DNA from: an uncultured Peptococcaceae bacterium | GTDB taxonomy: Bacteria; Bacillota; Peptococcia; Peptococcales; Peptococcaceae | Direction of reading: 5' to 3' | NCBI GenBank assembly: GCA_902496505.1 | Contig: CABVBB010000014.1 | Coordinates: 1 to 14,030 of the forward strand | DNA: 14,030 nucleotides | In this document: piece by piece, positions 8,054 to 14,030 of the stretch | Numbering within the stretch: the first letter of the stretch is position 1 | Layout: each line of letters starts with the position of its first letter | Notes under the pieces: generated by a model | Databases searched by the model: none | What the model was told of the DNA's origin: nothing | The model's input: only the letters and a program-made list of their open reading frames with translations | Position numbers and translations under genes: made by a program

Positions 8054-9082
8054 TTATTCGCAGATATATTGAGAAAAGGGCAGATTGGGGACTGCATTCA
8101 GCGTCCAATCGGCAAATTCGCCCCGCAGTGCCTTATAATGAGCAGCTGCTCCGATCATCGCCGCATTGTCGGTGCACAGCGCCAGCGGCGGACAATAGAG
8201 CGTGCAGCCCTGGGCCGCTGCGGCTTCTTCTAATTGCTGACGCAGACCGCTGTTGGCCGCGACTCCGCCGGCTAAGACGATCGTTTTCAGCCCCTCTGCT
8301 TGGGCTGCCCGCATCGTCTTGGTCACCAGCACATCAATGACAGCCTGCTGAAAGCTGGCTGCTACATCGCGTGGTTCGACCGTTTGCTGCTTCATGGCCA
8401 TCTTGTTCAAATAGTTGAGCACTGCTGACTTCAAGCCGCTGAAACTGAAATCGTAGCTGTCTTCCTCCAGCCACGCTCTCGGCAGATCGATGGCTTTAGG
8501 GTCGCCTTCTTTGGCCAAACGGTCGATCTGCGGACCGCCTGGATAAGGCAGCCCGATAGAGCGCGCCACTTTGTCATAGGCTTCTCCAGCCGCATCGTCC
8601 CGTGTCTGACCCAATAAAATGTAATGTCCATGACGGTCGATCTTCACGATCGCAGTATGACCGCCAGACACCACCAGACACAAAAGCGGCGGCTCCAGCT
8701 CCGGATTGACCAGGAAGTTGGCATAAATGTGGCCTTCGATATGGTGAACAGCGATCAAGGGCTTATTGGCAGCAAAGGCCAGCGCTTTGGCTGTCGCCAC
8801 ACCGACTAAAAGCGCTCCTACCAGCCCCGGACCATAGGTCACGGCAATATGGGTCATATCCTCGAGCGCCAGCCCTGACTGCTCCAAGGCTTCCTCCACG
8901 ACGATATTGATATTTTCCAGGTGCTTGCGGGAGGCTACCTCAGGCACGACTCCGCCAAATTTTTTGTGGATGTCGATCTGGGTGGAGACCACATTGGCCA
9001 AGACCTCACGGCCGTTTTTAATCACCGCTACGGCTGTTTCATCGCAGCTGGACTCTATTGCTAATATAAGCGTATCCGTCAT
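8054..9082 (-). CDS. tsaD: tRNA N6-threonylcarbamoyladenosine transferase TsaD
   Basis: Catalytic subunit of the TsaBDE complex; it transfers the threonylcarbamoyl group from threonylcarbamoyl-AMP to A37 of tRNAs that read ANN codons. The ASKHA-fold family signatures are clear: [10 protein letters not shown] at the N-terminus, [12 protein letters not shown], the metal-binding His114 and His118 in [56 protein letters not shown], and Asp305 in [12 protein letters not shown] as third metal ligand. Length of 342 residues is typical. The ATG at 9082 has GGAGG seven bases upstream and overlaps the rimI stop as ATGA. An upstream in-frame start (9115) would add 11 residues inside rimI and is less likely. 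It is the last gene of the operon and is followed by a strong terminator. Confidence 0.97.
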   Translation of the reverse strand: MTDTLILAIESSCDETAVAVIKNGREVLANVVSTQIDIHKKFGGVVPEVASRKHLENINIVVEEALEQSGLALEDMTHIAVTYGPGLVGALLVGVATAKALAFAANKPLIAVHHIEGHIYANFLVNPELEPPLLCLVVSGGHTAIVKIDRHGHYILLGQTRDDAAGEAYDKVARSIGLPYPGGPQIDRLAKEGDPKAIDLPRAWLEEDSYDFSFSGLKSAVLNYLNKMAMKQQTVEPRDVAASFQQAVIDVLVTKTMRAAQAEGLKTIVLAGGVAANSGLRQQLEEAAAAQGCTLYCPPLALCTDNAAMIGAAAHYKALRGEFADWTLNAVPNLPFSQYICE

Positions 9083-9600
9083 TGCTTCTCCTCCTGCTCT
9101 GTCAATTGGCACCACATGATGCTGGCATCCTCGTTGTTGTCCGTATAATAATGGCGGCGGATACCTTCTTCTTTGAAGCCCAGCCGCTCATACAGCCTGA
9201 TAGCACTGTCATTGGACACCCGCACCTCTAACGTCATGCGTACAGCGCCCTTGAGCCTGGCCAGATCCTGCAGAGTCGCTACCAAGAGATGTCCCAGCCG
9301 CTTGCCGCGGTATTCCGGCAGGACGGCGATATTGGTGATATGCGCCTCATCCAGGATGATCCACAGCCCGCCATAACCCACGACTTTTTCCGGCTCTTCC
9401 TTGGGGACCAGCACTGCATAATAGGCCAGCTTATTGTCCGCCAATTCGGAGCGAAATGCAAATTCAGACCACGGCTGTGCGAAAGAAATCTTCTCCAAGT
9501 GACAGACTTGAGGAATATCGTCTTCTGTCATCAGCCGCACCTCATAGAGCAGCTCAGCCTCTGCTAATCGGTTATCTTTTGTCCGTGCTTGATCTCCCAC
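9079..9600 (-). CDS. rimI: GNAT acetyltransferase, RimI type (ribosomal protein S18 alanine N-acetyltransferase)
   Basis: Acetyl-CoA-dependent GNAT enzyme; RimI proteins acetylate the N-terminal alanine of ribosomal protein S18 in E. coli. Seen here: the RimI-like opening [20 protein letters not shown], the acetyl-CoA loop [10 protein letters not shown] (about 97-106), [19 protein letters not shown] with Glu125 and Tyr137 at the same 12-residue spacing as the catalytic pair of E. coli RimI, and a C-terminal [13 protein letters not shown] typical of the family. At 173 residues it is slightly longer than E. coli RimI because of an N-terminal extension. The GTG start at 9600 has GGAG five bases upstream and overlaps the end of tsaB by 37 bases; it is the best start, but not certain. 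Location between tsaB and tsaD is a widespread arrangement. The substrate is inferred from family and context. Confidence 0.9.
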   Translation of the reverse strand: MGDQARTKDNRLAEAELLYEVRLMTEDDIPQVCHLEKISFAQPWSEFAFRSELADNKLAYYAVLVPKEEPEKVVGYGGLWIILDEAHITNIAVLPEYRGKRLGHLLVATLQDLARLKGAVRMTLEVRVSNDSAIRLYERLGFKEEGIRRHYYTDNNEDASIMWCQLTEQEEKQ

Positions 9601-10283
9601 TGGATCTCCGCCTCCGATCGCCTAATATAGATCAGTCCACAGCCGTACAGATCGTCGTACTCTCCTCGCAAGGCCCGCTCCATCGCCAAGACACCGATGC
9701 TGGCTGCACTAGGCAGTCTGCGGTCCATCGGCGCCAGCCACATCTGGTCTCCCAATTTTTCCTGCAGAAGCGCTTGATAAACTGCCACGCCATCGCCCAA
9801 AAAGCAGACCTTTTCCGGCTGTTTGGCCAATTCATCCAGCAAAGTCTCCGGCTTGACTGCCTGATAGCTGGACAAACGCTCCAAGCGGCCGTCCGCCATG
9901 CTGCGATACGCCGCCGTATAGACTTCATCGCGCTTAGCATGCAGGATCGGGCAGATCAGCCCCGAAACGCCTGCCATACGATGCGCCAGTGCATCCAAAG
10001 TAGGCACGGCGATGAGCTTTTTGCCGCCGCCCTGAGCCAACCCTTTAGCTGTAGCCATCCCGATGCGCAGACCGGTGAAGGAACCAGGTCCCTGTGCAGC
10101 TGCGATCACGTCGATATCGGCCATATCGAGTCCCAACTCCCGAAGCAGGGTATCGACCATGACCAATAGTTTTTCCGAATGGGTATTTTTCGTATTGAGC
10201 ATGGACTCGCCCAACAGTTTGTCCTCATCCAGCACCGCTGCGCCGGCTACTGGTGTAGAACTATCTATACTTAGAATAATCAC
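9564..10283 (-). CDS. tsaB: t6A biosynthesis protein TsaB
   Basis: Non-catalytic ASKHA-fold partner that dimerises with TsaD in the threonylcarbamoyl transferase complex. The N-terminus [18 protein letters not shown] and the hallmark AAAQGPGSFTGLRIGMATA (with KGLA next) identify TsaB. The metal-binding HxxxH of TsaD is absent, as expected. Length of 239 residues is normal. The start is GTG at 10283, with GGAG about ten bases upstream; it gives the expected N-terminus and overlaps the end of tsaE by 23 bases. The downstream rimI start lies inside its 3' end. The overlaps on both sides suggest translational coupling and matched amounts of TsaE and TsaB. Confidence 0.95.
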   Translation of the reverse strand: MIILSIDSSTPVAGAAVLDEDKLLGESMLNTKNTHSEKLLVMVDTLLRELGLDMADIDVIAAAQGPGSFTGLRIGMATAKGLAQGGGKKLIAVPTLDALAHRMAGVSGLICPILHAKRDEVYTAAYRSMADGRLERLSSYQAVKPETLLDELAKQPEKVCFLGDGVAVYQALLQEKLGDQMWLAPMDRRLPSAASIGVLAMERALRGEYDDLYGCGLIYIRRSEAEIQWEIKHGQKITD

Positions 10284-10737
10284 AGCCCGTCAACTCCTCT
10301 ACCAATCTTTCATACCGCCGTCCTTGCGCCAGCAGCGCGATCTCCCGTCCTTCCGGCACATGACTGATGACCAGGTGCAGATACGCTTCCGGCAGATACG
10401 CTTCGATCATCTCTGCCCATTCCACCACAGTCACGCCATCACCGTAAAAATACTCCTCATACCCGAGATCTTCCAGTTCCTCGGCTTTTTTCAGCCGATA
10501 CACATCAAAATGATACAAGGGCAGCCGCCCTGAGCTATACTCATGGATCAAGGTGAATGTCGGGCTATTGACCAGATCTGTTACGCCCAATCCTTTGGCA
10601 ATGCCCTGCGATAAGGTCGTTTTGCCGGCGCCCAGCTCGCCGTCCAGCGCTATAAAATCCCCTGCCTGCAAAAAAGCAGCCAAGCGTTCTCCCAAATAGG
10701 TCAATTCCTGCGGCGTTTTTGTCACGATTTTAATCAT
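10261..10737 (-). CDS. tsaE: t6A biosynthesis ATPase TsaE
   Basis: P-loop ATPase that binds TsaB-TsaD and is needed for multiple turnover of t6A synthesis. Numbered from the ATG at 10737 the Walker A motif [10 protein letters not shown] spans 33-42 (Lys39), then [11 protein letters not shown], the FDVYRL segment (Asp78) and VEWAE. Length of 158 residues is typical. The ribosome-binding site is weak (AAGG and GGGAT). An alternative ATG at 10761 would add MDKKGRDS but has no ribosome-binding site and touches a TATACT box; an even earlier start at 10788 is unlikely. First gene of the block ending with tsaD. tsaC/ywlC, which makes the threonylcarbamoyl-AMP donor, is not in the window and must be elsewhere. 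Confidence 0.95.
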   Translation of the reverse strand: MIKIVTKTPQELTYLGERLAAFLQAGDFIALDGELGAGKTTLSQGIAKGLGVTDLVNSPTFTLIHEYSSGRLPLYHFDVYRLKKAEELEDLGYEEYFYGDGVTVVEWAEMIEAYLPEAYLHLVISHVPEGREIALLAQGRRYERLVEELTGCDYSKYR

Positions 10738-10761
10738 ACTATCCCTACCTTTTTTATCCAT

Positions 10762-10767
10762 AGTATA
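10762..10767 (-). promoter_or_regulatory. Possible -10 box for the tsaE operon
   Basis: TATACT on the minus strand (10767-10762), 5 of 6 to consensus, lies between the tRNA terminator and tsaE. No good -35 is visible 16-18 bases upstream (the area is GC-rich, including a GCGGCCGC palindrome). If used, the transcript would start near 10755 with a leader of about 18 nt to the ATG at 10737. A promoter is expected here because a strong terminator lies upstream. Confidence 0.3.
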
Positions 10768-10800
10768 GGCTGCAGTACGCGGCCGCAAACCTCATCACGT

Positions 10801-10839
10801 AAAAAAATAAGCCTGTTACTCTTATCAAGTAACAGGCTT
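10801..10839 (-). terminator. Intrinsic terminator of the tRNA transcript
   Basis: A perfect 12-bp stem (10809-10820 with 10828-10839, AGCCTGTTACT and its complement), seven-base loop, then on the minus strand one A and seven T (10807-10801). It ends the transcript carrying the two tRNAs and probably also dnaG-rpoD read-through, as no other terminator was seen between rpoD and here. Confidence 0.94.
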
Positions 10840-10921
10840 TCTCTCGGCACCAAGAACATTCTGCCGACCAATACTTACAAGCCGGTGAGAAAGTCTTCCC
10901 TGGCCGAGCCGTCTCCAAGGA
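10840..10921 (-). other. Structured trailer between tRNA-Glu and terminator
   Basis: About 80 bases of transcribed sequence with no reading frame that I can support. On the minus strand it can form CCTTGG/CCAGGG (10915-10920 with 10898-10903, one G-U), CCGGC/GTCGG (10881-10885 with 10864-10868, one G-U) and a long-range CTCGGC/GCCGAG (10903-10908 with 10843-10848) that competes with the first at one base. No T-loop or anticodon arm is seen, so it is not an obvious tRNA remnant. It may be just a trailer, or a small RNA released by tRNA processing. Confidence 0.3.
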
Positions 10922-10995
10922 TGACCTGTAGGGGATTTGAACCCCTGAATGCCAGCGTGAAAGGCTGGTGAGTTGAACCCCTTCTCCAACAGGCC
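10922..10995 (-). tRNA. tRNA-Glu (anticodon TTC), CCA not encoded
   Basis: Cloverleaf on the minus strand: acceptor GGCCTGT with ACAGGTC, 3-bp D stem GAG/CTC around a long loop with GGGG, anticodon stem CCAGC/GCTGG with loop CTTTCAC (anticodon TTC), variable loop CATTC, T stem AGGGG/CCCCT with loop TTCAAAT, discriminator A. The next bases are TCC, so the 3' CCA must be added by the nucleotidyltransferase. Only three bases separate it from the upstream tRNA, so the two are one transcript and need RNase cleavage. Confidence 0.95.
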
Positions 10996-10998
10996 AAA

Positions 10999-11073
10999 TG
11001 GTGGGCCCACTTGGGATCGAACCAAGGACCGTCCGGTTATGAGCCGGATGCTCTACCCCTGAGCTATAGGCCC
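10999..11073 (-). tRNA. tRNA with CAT anticodon, probably tRNA-Ile2 (lysidine type); Met elongator not excluded
   Basis: Cloverleaf on the minus strand: acceptor GGGCCTA with TGGGCCC (one U-G), D arm GCTC/GAGC, anticodon stem TCCGG/CCGGA with loop CTCATAA, T arm CTTGG/CCAAG with TTCGATC, discriminator A and an encoded CCA. It is not initiator tRNA: position 1 pairs with 72 and the anticodon stem lacks the three stacked G-C pairs. The pairs C4-G69 and C5-G68 are those described as recognition elements for the lysidine synthase TilS and are shared with Bacillus tRNA-Ile2, so AUA-reading Ile is favoured. Either way it is an ANN-reading tRNA expected to carry t6A37. Confidence 0.93.
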
Positions 11074-11076
11074 CGA

Positions 11077-11119
11077 TCTTTCTGCAATAGACCAACAAAA
11101 CGGCATTATTGCAGAAAGA
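11077..11119 (-). repeat. 13-bp perfect inverted repeat in the tRNA leader
   Basis: TCTTTCTGCAATA (11077-11089) and TATTGCAGAAAGA (11107-11119) are exact complements separated by 17 bases. The hairpin would form at the very 5' end of the transcript from the promoter at 11129-11157, and its base is three bases before the first base of the mature CAT tRNA. No T-run follows, so it is not an intrinsic terminator. It may guide 5' processing. Confidence 0.85.
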
Positions 11120-11128
11120 ACAAAAAAT

Positions 11129-11157
11129 ATTATACCCTATCTCACGATAACCGTCAA
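11129..11157 (-). promoter_or_regulatory. Strong sigma-A promoter for the tRNA operon
   Basis: On the minus strand TTGACG (11157-11152), a 17-base spacer and TATAAT (11134-11129), i.e. 5 of 6 and 6 of 6 matches with ideal spacing. The -35 starts five bases after the rpoD stop codon. The predicted start site near 11122 lies immediately before the inverted repeat in the tRNA leader. Confidence 0.9.
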
Positions 11158-11161
11158 GCGT

Positions 11162-12310
11162 TTAGTCCAGATAGTCCTTTAATTTTCTACTGCGGCTGGG
11201 ATGACGCAGCTTGCGCAAAGCTTTGGCCTCGATCTGGCGTATACGCTCACGAGTGACGCCGAATTCCTGGCCGACCTCTTCCAAAGTGCGGGAGCGTCCA
11301 TCATCCAGGCCAAAACGCAGCCGCAGGACTTTTTCTTCTCTCGGGGTCAAGGTATCCAGCACGCTTTCCAGCTGTTCCTTGAGCAGGATGTAAGAAGCCG
11401 CTTCGGCAGGCGCCGGCGCATCCTCATCCTCGATGAAATCACCCAAATGGCTGTCTTCCTCTTCGCCGATCGGTGTTTCCAAAGAAACCGGCTCCTGAGC
11501 TACCTTCTGGATCTCACGCACTCTTTCCACGGGGATCTCCATGGCCTGAGCGATCTCTTCCGGCGTCGGATCACGGCCCAATTCCTGCAAGAGCTGGCGG
11601 GACACACGAATAAGCTTATTGATGGTCTCCACCATGTGTACTGGGATACGGATCGTTCTTGCCTGGTCAGCGATAGCACGGGTAATGGCCTGTCTGATCC
11701 ACCAGGTCGCATAGGTACTGAATTTGTAGCCTTTGCTGTAATCAAATTTTTCCACAGCCTTGATCAGACCCAGATTGCCCTCTTGGATCAGATCCAAAAA
11801 CAACATGCCGCGGCCAACATAGCGCTTGGCAATGCTGACGACCAAACGCAGATTGGCTTCTGCCAGCTGTTTCTTGGCTTCCTCATCGCCTGCTTCCATA
11901 CGTTTGGCAAGCTCCACTTCCTGCTCAGCACTGAGCAGCGGGACCCGGCCGATCTCTTTCAAATACATTCTTACAGGATCGTCGATGCCGACGCCTTCCG
12001 GGACGCTCAAGTCGATGTCCACGACCTCGTCCTCGATCTCTTCCATGACAGCGTCGTCTGGTTCAGTTTCTAATACAGGAATTTCTACCGCCATATCCAG
12101 ATCTTCCAGATTGACCTCTGGCTCGTCATTATCGGCGAGTTTGATCCCCATCGCGCTCAGCTGCTCATAGATATCATCGATTTGATCTGGCGTCAGCTCG
12201 ATCCCCTGCAGGGCATCCATGATTTCTTTATAAGTTAAAATACCGTTTGTCTTGCCCTTGGTGATCAAATTTTTGACCTTGTCTCTTGCTTCAGCGTTTG
12301 GTTTTGCCAT
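11162..12310 (-). CDS. rpoD: Primary RNA polymerase sigma factor RpoD (SigA)
   Basis: Housekeeping sigma factor. Region 1.1 (about residues 8-58) is present, followed by a strongly acidic linker (about 62-105). Region 1.2 starts at [17 protein letters not shown] (110-126). Region 2 holds [38 protein letters not shown] and the -10-binding [18 protein letters not shown]. Region 3 runs from [14 protein letters not shown] to about 300, and region 4 has [17 protein letters not shown] and the -35-binding helix-turn-helix [20 protein letters not shown] (342-361). At 382 residues it has the Bacillus-type length without the large non-conserved insert of E. coli sigma-70. The ATG at 12310 is two bases after the dnaG stop, and the purine-rich GGAAGGGGG ribosome-binding site lies in the dnaG end, so the two are coupled. 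No terminator follows before the tRNA promoter. Confidence 0.98.
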   Translation of the reverse strand: MAKPNAEARDKVKNLITKGKTNGILTYKEIMDALQGIELTPDQIDDIYEQLSAMGIKLADNDEPEVNLEDLDMAVEIPVLETEPDDAVMEEIEDEVVDIDLSVPEGVGIDDPVRMYLKEIGRVPLLSAEQEVELAKRMEAGDEEAKKQLAEANLRLVVSIAKRYVGRGMLFLDLIQEGNLGLIKAVEKFDYSKGYKFSTYATWWIRQAITRAIADQARTIRIPVHMVETINKLIRVSRQLLQELGRDPTPEEIAQAMEIPVERVREIQKVAQEPVSLETPIGEEEDSHLGDFIEDEDAPAPAEAASYILLKEQLESVLDTLTPREEKVLRLRFGLDDGRSRTLEEVGQEFGVTRERIRQIEAKALRKLRHPSRSRKLKDYLD

Positions 12311-12312
12311 AG

Positions 12313-14030
12313 TTATTCCCCCTTCCCCATATTTTCGATTTCTTTTTTCATACTGCGTAAGGATTCCAGATCCTGTAAAGCTTTTAACATCTTGTCAGTA
12401 GCCCCCGTTTTCTCCGCGTCTGCTAATTCCTGCACACGCAATTTATACTCCAGTTCCCATTTATCCAATCGTATGTGCTTTATATAATCAACTAAGGCTT
12501 GCTCTGGATCGCTGATGGCATCATCCTGCATCAGTACAGCTGCCAGCAATTCAGTCTCCGCCTCAGAAAAATCCAAGCTCTTGATCTCCTGATGCTTTTG
12601 ATAGAGTTCTACCATCTTAGTGTATAACCCTAATAGGTCTGTCTCAAACAGTGTTTTTCCGCCGAACTTTTCCGCTAAAGCCAGCAGTTTAGGCTGTTCA
12701 TAGAGGATCTTGATCATGTTGGCTTCTCGTCTGGATATTCCTTTGTCCGCTTTTTTCTTTTGCGGCGCTTGAGCTGCGGCAGGCTGCTGGCGCGATGCAT
12801 CGCTGCGCTGGGATACCATTTCACCATTTGGCGCCTGTTCCCGCCTGCTGAGCTGCTTGAGCTCGCTCCACACGGCGTTTTCCGTGATCTGGAGCTTTTG
12901 GCTGACTAAGGCTATCGCGCTCTCTCTGGCTACCGGACTGTTCATTTTCAAAATATCCGGCAGGATACTGCGCACCACCTGCAATTTGCCATTGATCTCA
13001 TCCGTATTAATATTTTCCATTAATCTACCAATCTTATACACGATCAGCTCTTGACTTTTGGAAATCAGTTGTTCAAAGGCCTGTTGTCCGTTGGCTTTCA
13101 AAAATTCATCCGGGTCAGAACCTTGCGGCAGATTAATGACGCGCACCTGACAGCCCAGCTCGCTTAAGATATCCAAGCTGCGCCAAGTTGCCTTAGAACC
13201 AGCTGTATCCGCGTCGAACGCCACGTGTACCTGGTAAGTATTGCGCATCAGAAGCTTTGCCTGCTCTGTGGTGAACGCTGTACCTAATGCCGCGATCGCA
13301 TTGGTCACGCCGTATTGGTGGCAGGCGATCACATCCATGTAGCCCTCCACCACGATAGCGCTGTCCTTTTGGCGAATGCTGGCCTTAGCCAGATCCAGAC
13401 CATAAAGCAGCTTGCCTTTGCGAAACAGCGGTGTATCTGGGGAATTCATATACTTCTGTGGACTGACGTCTTTGTTGATGATGCGCCCGCCGAAAGCCAC
13501 GACCTGTCCGCGGTCATCGCGGATGGGAAACATGATGCGCTCCCGGAAACGGTCATAATAGCCATTGCCCTCCTTGCGCGGCAGCACCAGCCCCAATTCT
13601 TCCATTTCCTCCGGCCCGACGCCGCGTGAAAGCAAAAATTTATAGAGGCCATCCCAGCCGCTCTGGCAGGCCCCTAAGCCAAACTTCTCCATGATCTCCC
13701 TGCTCATGCCGCGCTTTTCAAGATAATCCAGATAGATCTTGCCGCCCTTTGTTTCCAAAAGGACTTTTTGATAATAGCGCGCCGCCAGCTCATTGATCTT
13801 TAACAGCCGCTGCCGTTTTTGCTGCTGCCTGCGTTCGGCTGGCGTCAGCTCCTTTTCCGGCAAAGCCACCCCTGCCCGTTTGGCCAGCTTGGCTACAGCC
13901 TCCGGGAAGGTCAAATGATCGATCTCCATCACGAATTTGAACACATTGCCGCCTACCCCGCAGCCAAAACAATGATAGATCTGTTTTGACGGAGAGACAG
14001 AAAAAGAAGGCGTTTTCTCATTATGGAATG
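12313..14030 (-). CDS. dnaG: DNA primase DnaG, 5' part cut by window edge
   Basis: Primase that makes RNA primers for replication and binds the DnaB-type helicase through its C-terminus. The reading frame is open to the right edge; the visible part (572 residues) begins inside the CHC2 zinc finger at [13 protein letters not shown], with [11 protein letters not shown] following. The catalytic core follows: [37 protein letters not shown], and the Toprim motifs [12 protein letters not shown] and [12 protein letters not shown] with the acidic metal ligands intact. A low-complexity Ala/Gln/Lys linker (around [12 protein letters not shown]) separates the core from the helical helicase-binding domain. 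The stop TAA at 12315-12313 is two bases from the rpoD start, giving the classic dnaG-rpoD pair; whether rpsU or another gene precedes dnaG cannot be seen. Confidence 0.97.
   Translation of the reverse strand, partial: FHNEKTPSFSVSPSKQIYHCFGCGVGGNVFKFVMEIDHLTFPEAVAKLAKRAGVALPEKELTPAERRQQQKRQRLLKINELAARYYQKVLLETKGGKIYLDYLEKRGMSREIMEKFGLGACQSGWDGLYKFLLSRGVGPEEMEELGLVLPRKEGNGYYDRFRERIMFPIRDDRGQVVAFGGRIINKDVSPQKYMNSPDTPLFRKGKLLYGLDLAKASIRQKDSAIVVEGYMDVIACHQYGVTNAIAALGTAFTTEQAKLLMRNTYQVHVAFDADTAGSKATWRSLDILSELGCQVRVINLPQGSDPDEFLKANGQQAFEQLISKSQELIVYKIGRLMENINTDEINGKLQVVRSILPDILKMNSPVARESAIALVSQKLQITENAVWSELKQLSRREQAPNGEMVSQRSDASRQQPAAAQAPQKKKADKGISRREANMIKILYEQPKLLALAEKFGGKTLFETDLLGLYTKMVELYQKHQEIKSLDFSEAETELLAAVLMQDDAISDPEQALVDYIKHIRLDKWELEYKLRVQELADAEKTGATDKMLKALQDLESLRSMKKEIENMGKGE

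Noticed and set aside
9456..10169. Open frame of 237 codons on the plus strand opposite tsaB and rimI
   Set aside because: Spans two well-identified minus-strand genes, lacks any family resemblance and has a composition expected of a shadow frame.
10771..10786. Adjacent CTGCAG and GCGGCCGC sites resembling a cloning linker
   Set aside because: The flanks are ordinary chromosomal sequence (tRNA terminator and tsaE), and no vector sequence is visible; most likely coincidence in a GC-rich spot.
11077..11119. tRNA leader hairpin as the rpoD terminator
   Set aside because: It is followed by ATCGGGG on the minus strand and no T-run, so it does not fit an intrinsic terminator.
11201..12073. Open frame of 290 codons on the plus strand opposite rpoD
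   Set aside because: It mirrors the codon pattern of the real rpoD gene, has no recognisable domain and no ribosome-binding site; an antisense shadow.
1..14030. CRISPR array, prophage, transposon or defence system
   Set aside because: All space is filled by housekeeping genes in one orientation; no direct-repeat array, transposase, integrase other than XerC, or unknown gene cluster was seen.

Overview
The window is a stretch of bacterial chromosome with every recognisable gene on the minus strand. The gene set (MecA adaptor, NiaR niacin repressor, XerC/CodV next to HslV/ClpQ, folate-dependent TrmFO, and dnaG directly followed by rpoD) points to a Bacillota (Firmicutes) genome. The moderate base composition and the proteins together suggest Negativicutes (Acidaminococcaceae/Veillonellales-like), but that finer placement is an impression, not a proof. 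There is no sign of phage, insertion sequence, CRISPR or horizontally acquired cargo: this is a housekeeping region.

Read in the direction of transcription (high to low coordinates), it has three blocks. Block 1: dnaG (5' end outside the window) and rpoD/sigA two bases apart, then a strong promoter that begins five bases after the rpoD stop and drives two tRNA genes (CAT anticodon, then Glu-TTC), a folded trailer of about 80 nt, and a strong intrinsic terminator. Block 2: tsaE, tsaB, rimI and tsaD, all overlapping, which supply most of the t6A37 tRNA-modification machinery plus an S18 acetyltransferase-type GNAT; this block ends in a second strong terminator. Block 3: niaR (own leader of about 200 nt), mecA (consensus promoter whose -35 box contains the niaR stop codon), nth, an AT-rich gap with a plausible promoter, then a tightly packed operon dprA - topA - trmFO - xerC - hslV that runs off the left edge.

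Themes: replication and transcription initiation (primase, sigma factor), tRNA supply and modification (tRNAs, TsaBDE, TrmFO), DNA topology, repair and chromosome resolution (TopA, Nth, XerC), DNA uptake and recombination with its proteolytic control (DprA, MecA), and ATP-dependent proteolysis (HslV). A notable link is that the CAT-anticodon tRNA would be a substrate of the t6A enzymes encoded just downstream.

The main oddity is trmFO: the gene is intact in sequence but broken by a single-base loss in a run of G, splitting it into a 150-residue N-terminal fragment and an in-frame remainder. I found no clear candidate for an undescribed system. The items most worth checking are the trmFO frameshift, the 13-bp inverted repeat in the tRNA leader, the missing CCA on the Glu tRNA gene and the structured tRNA trailer.
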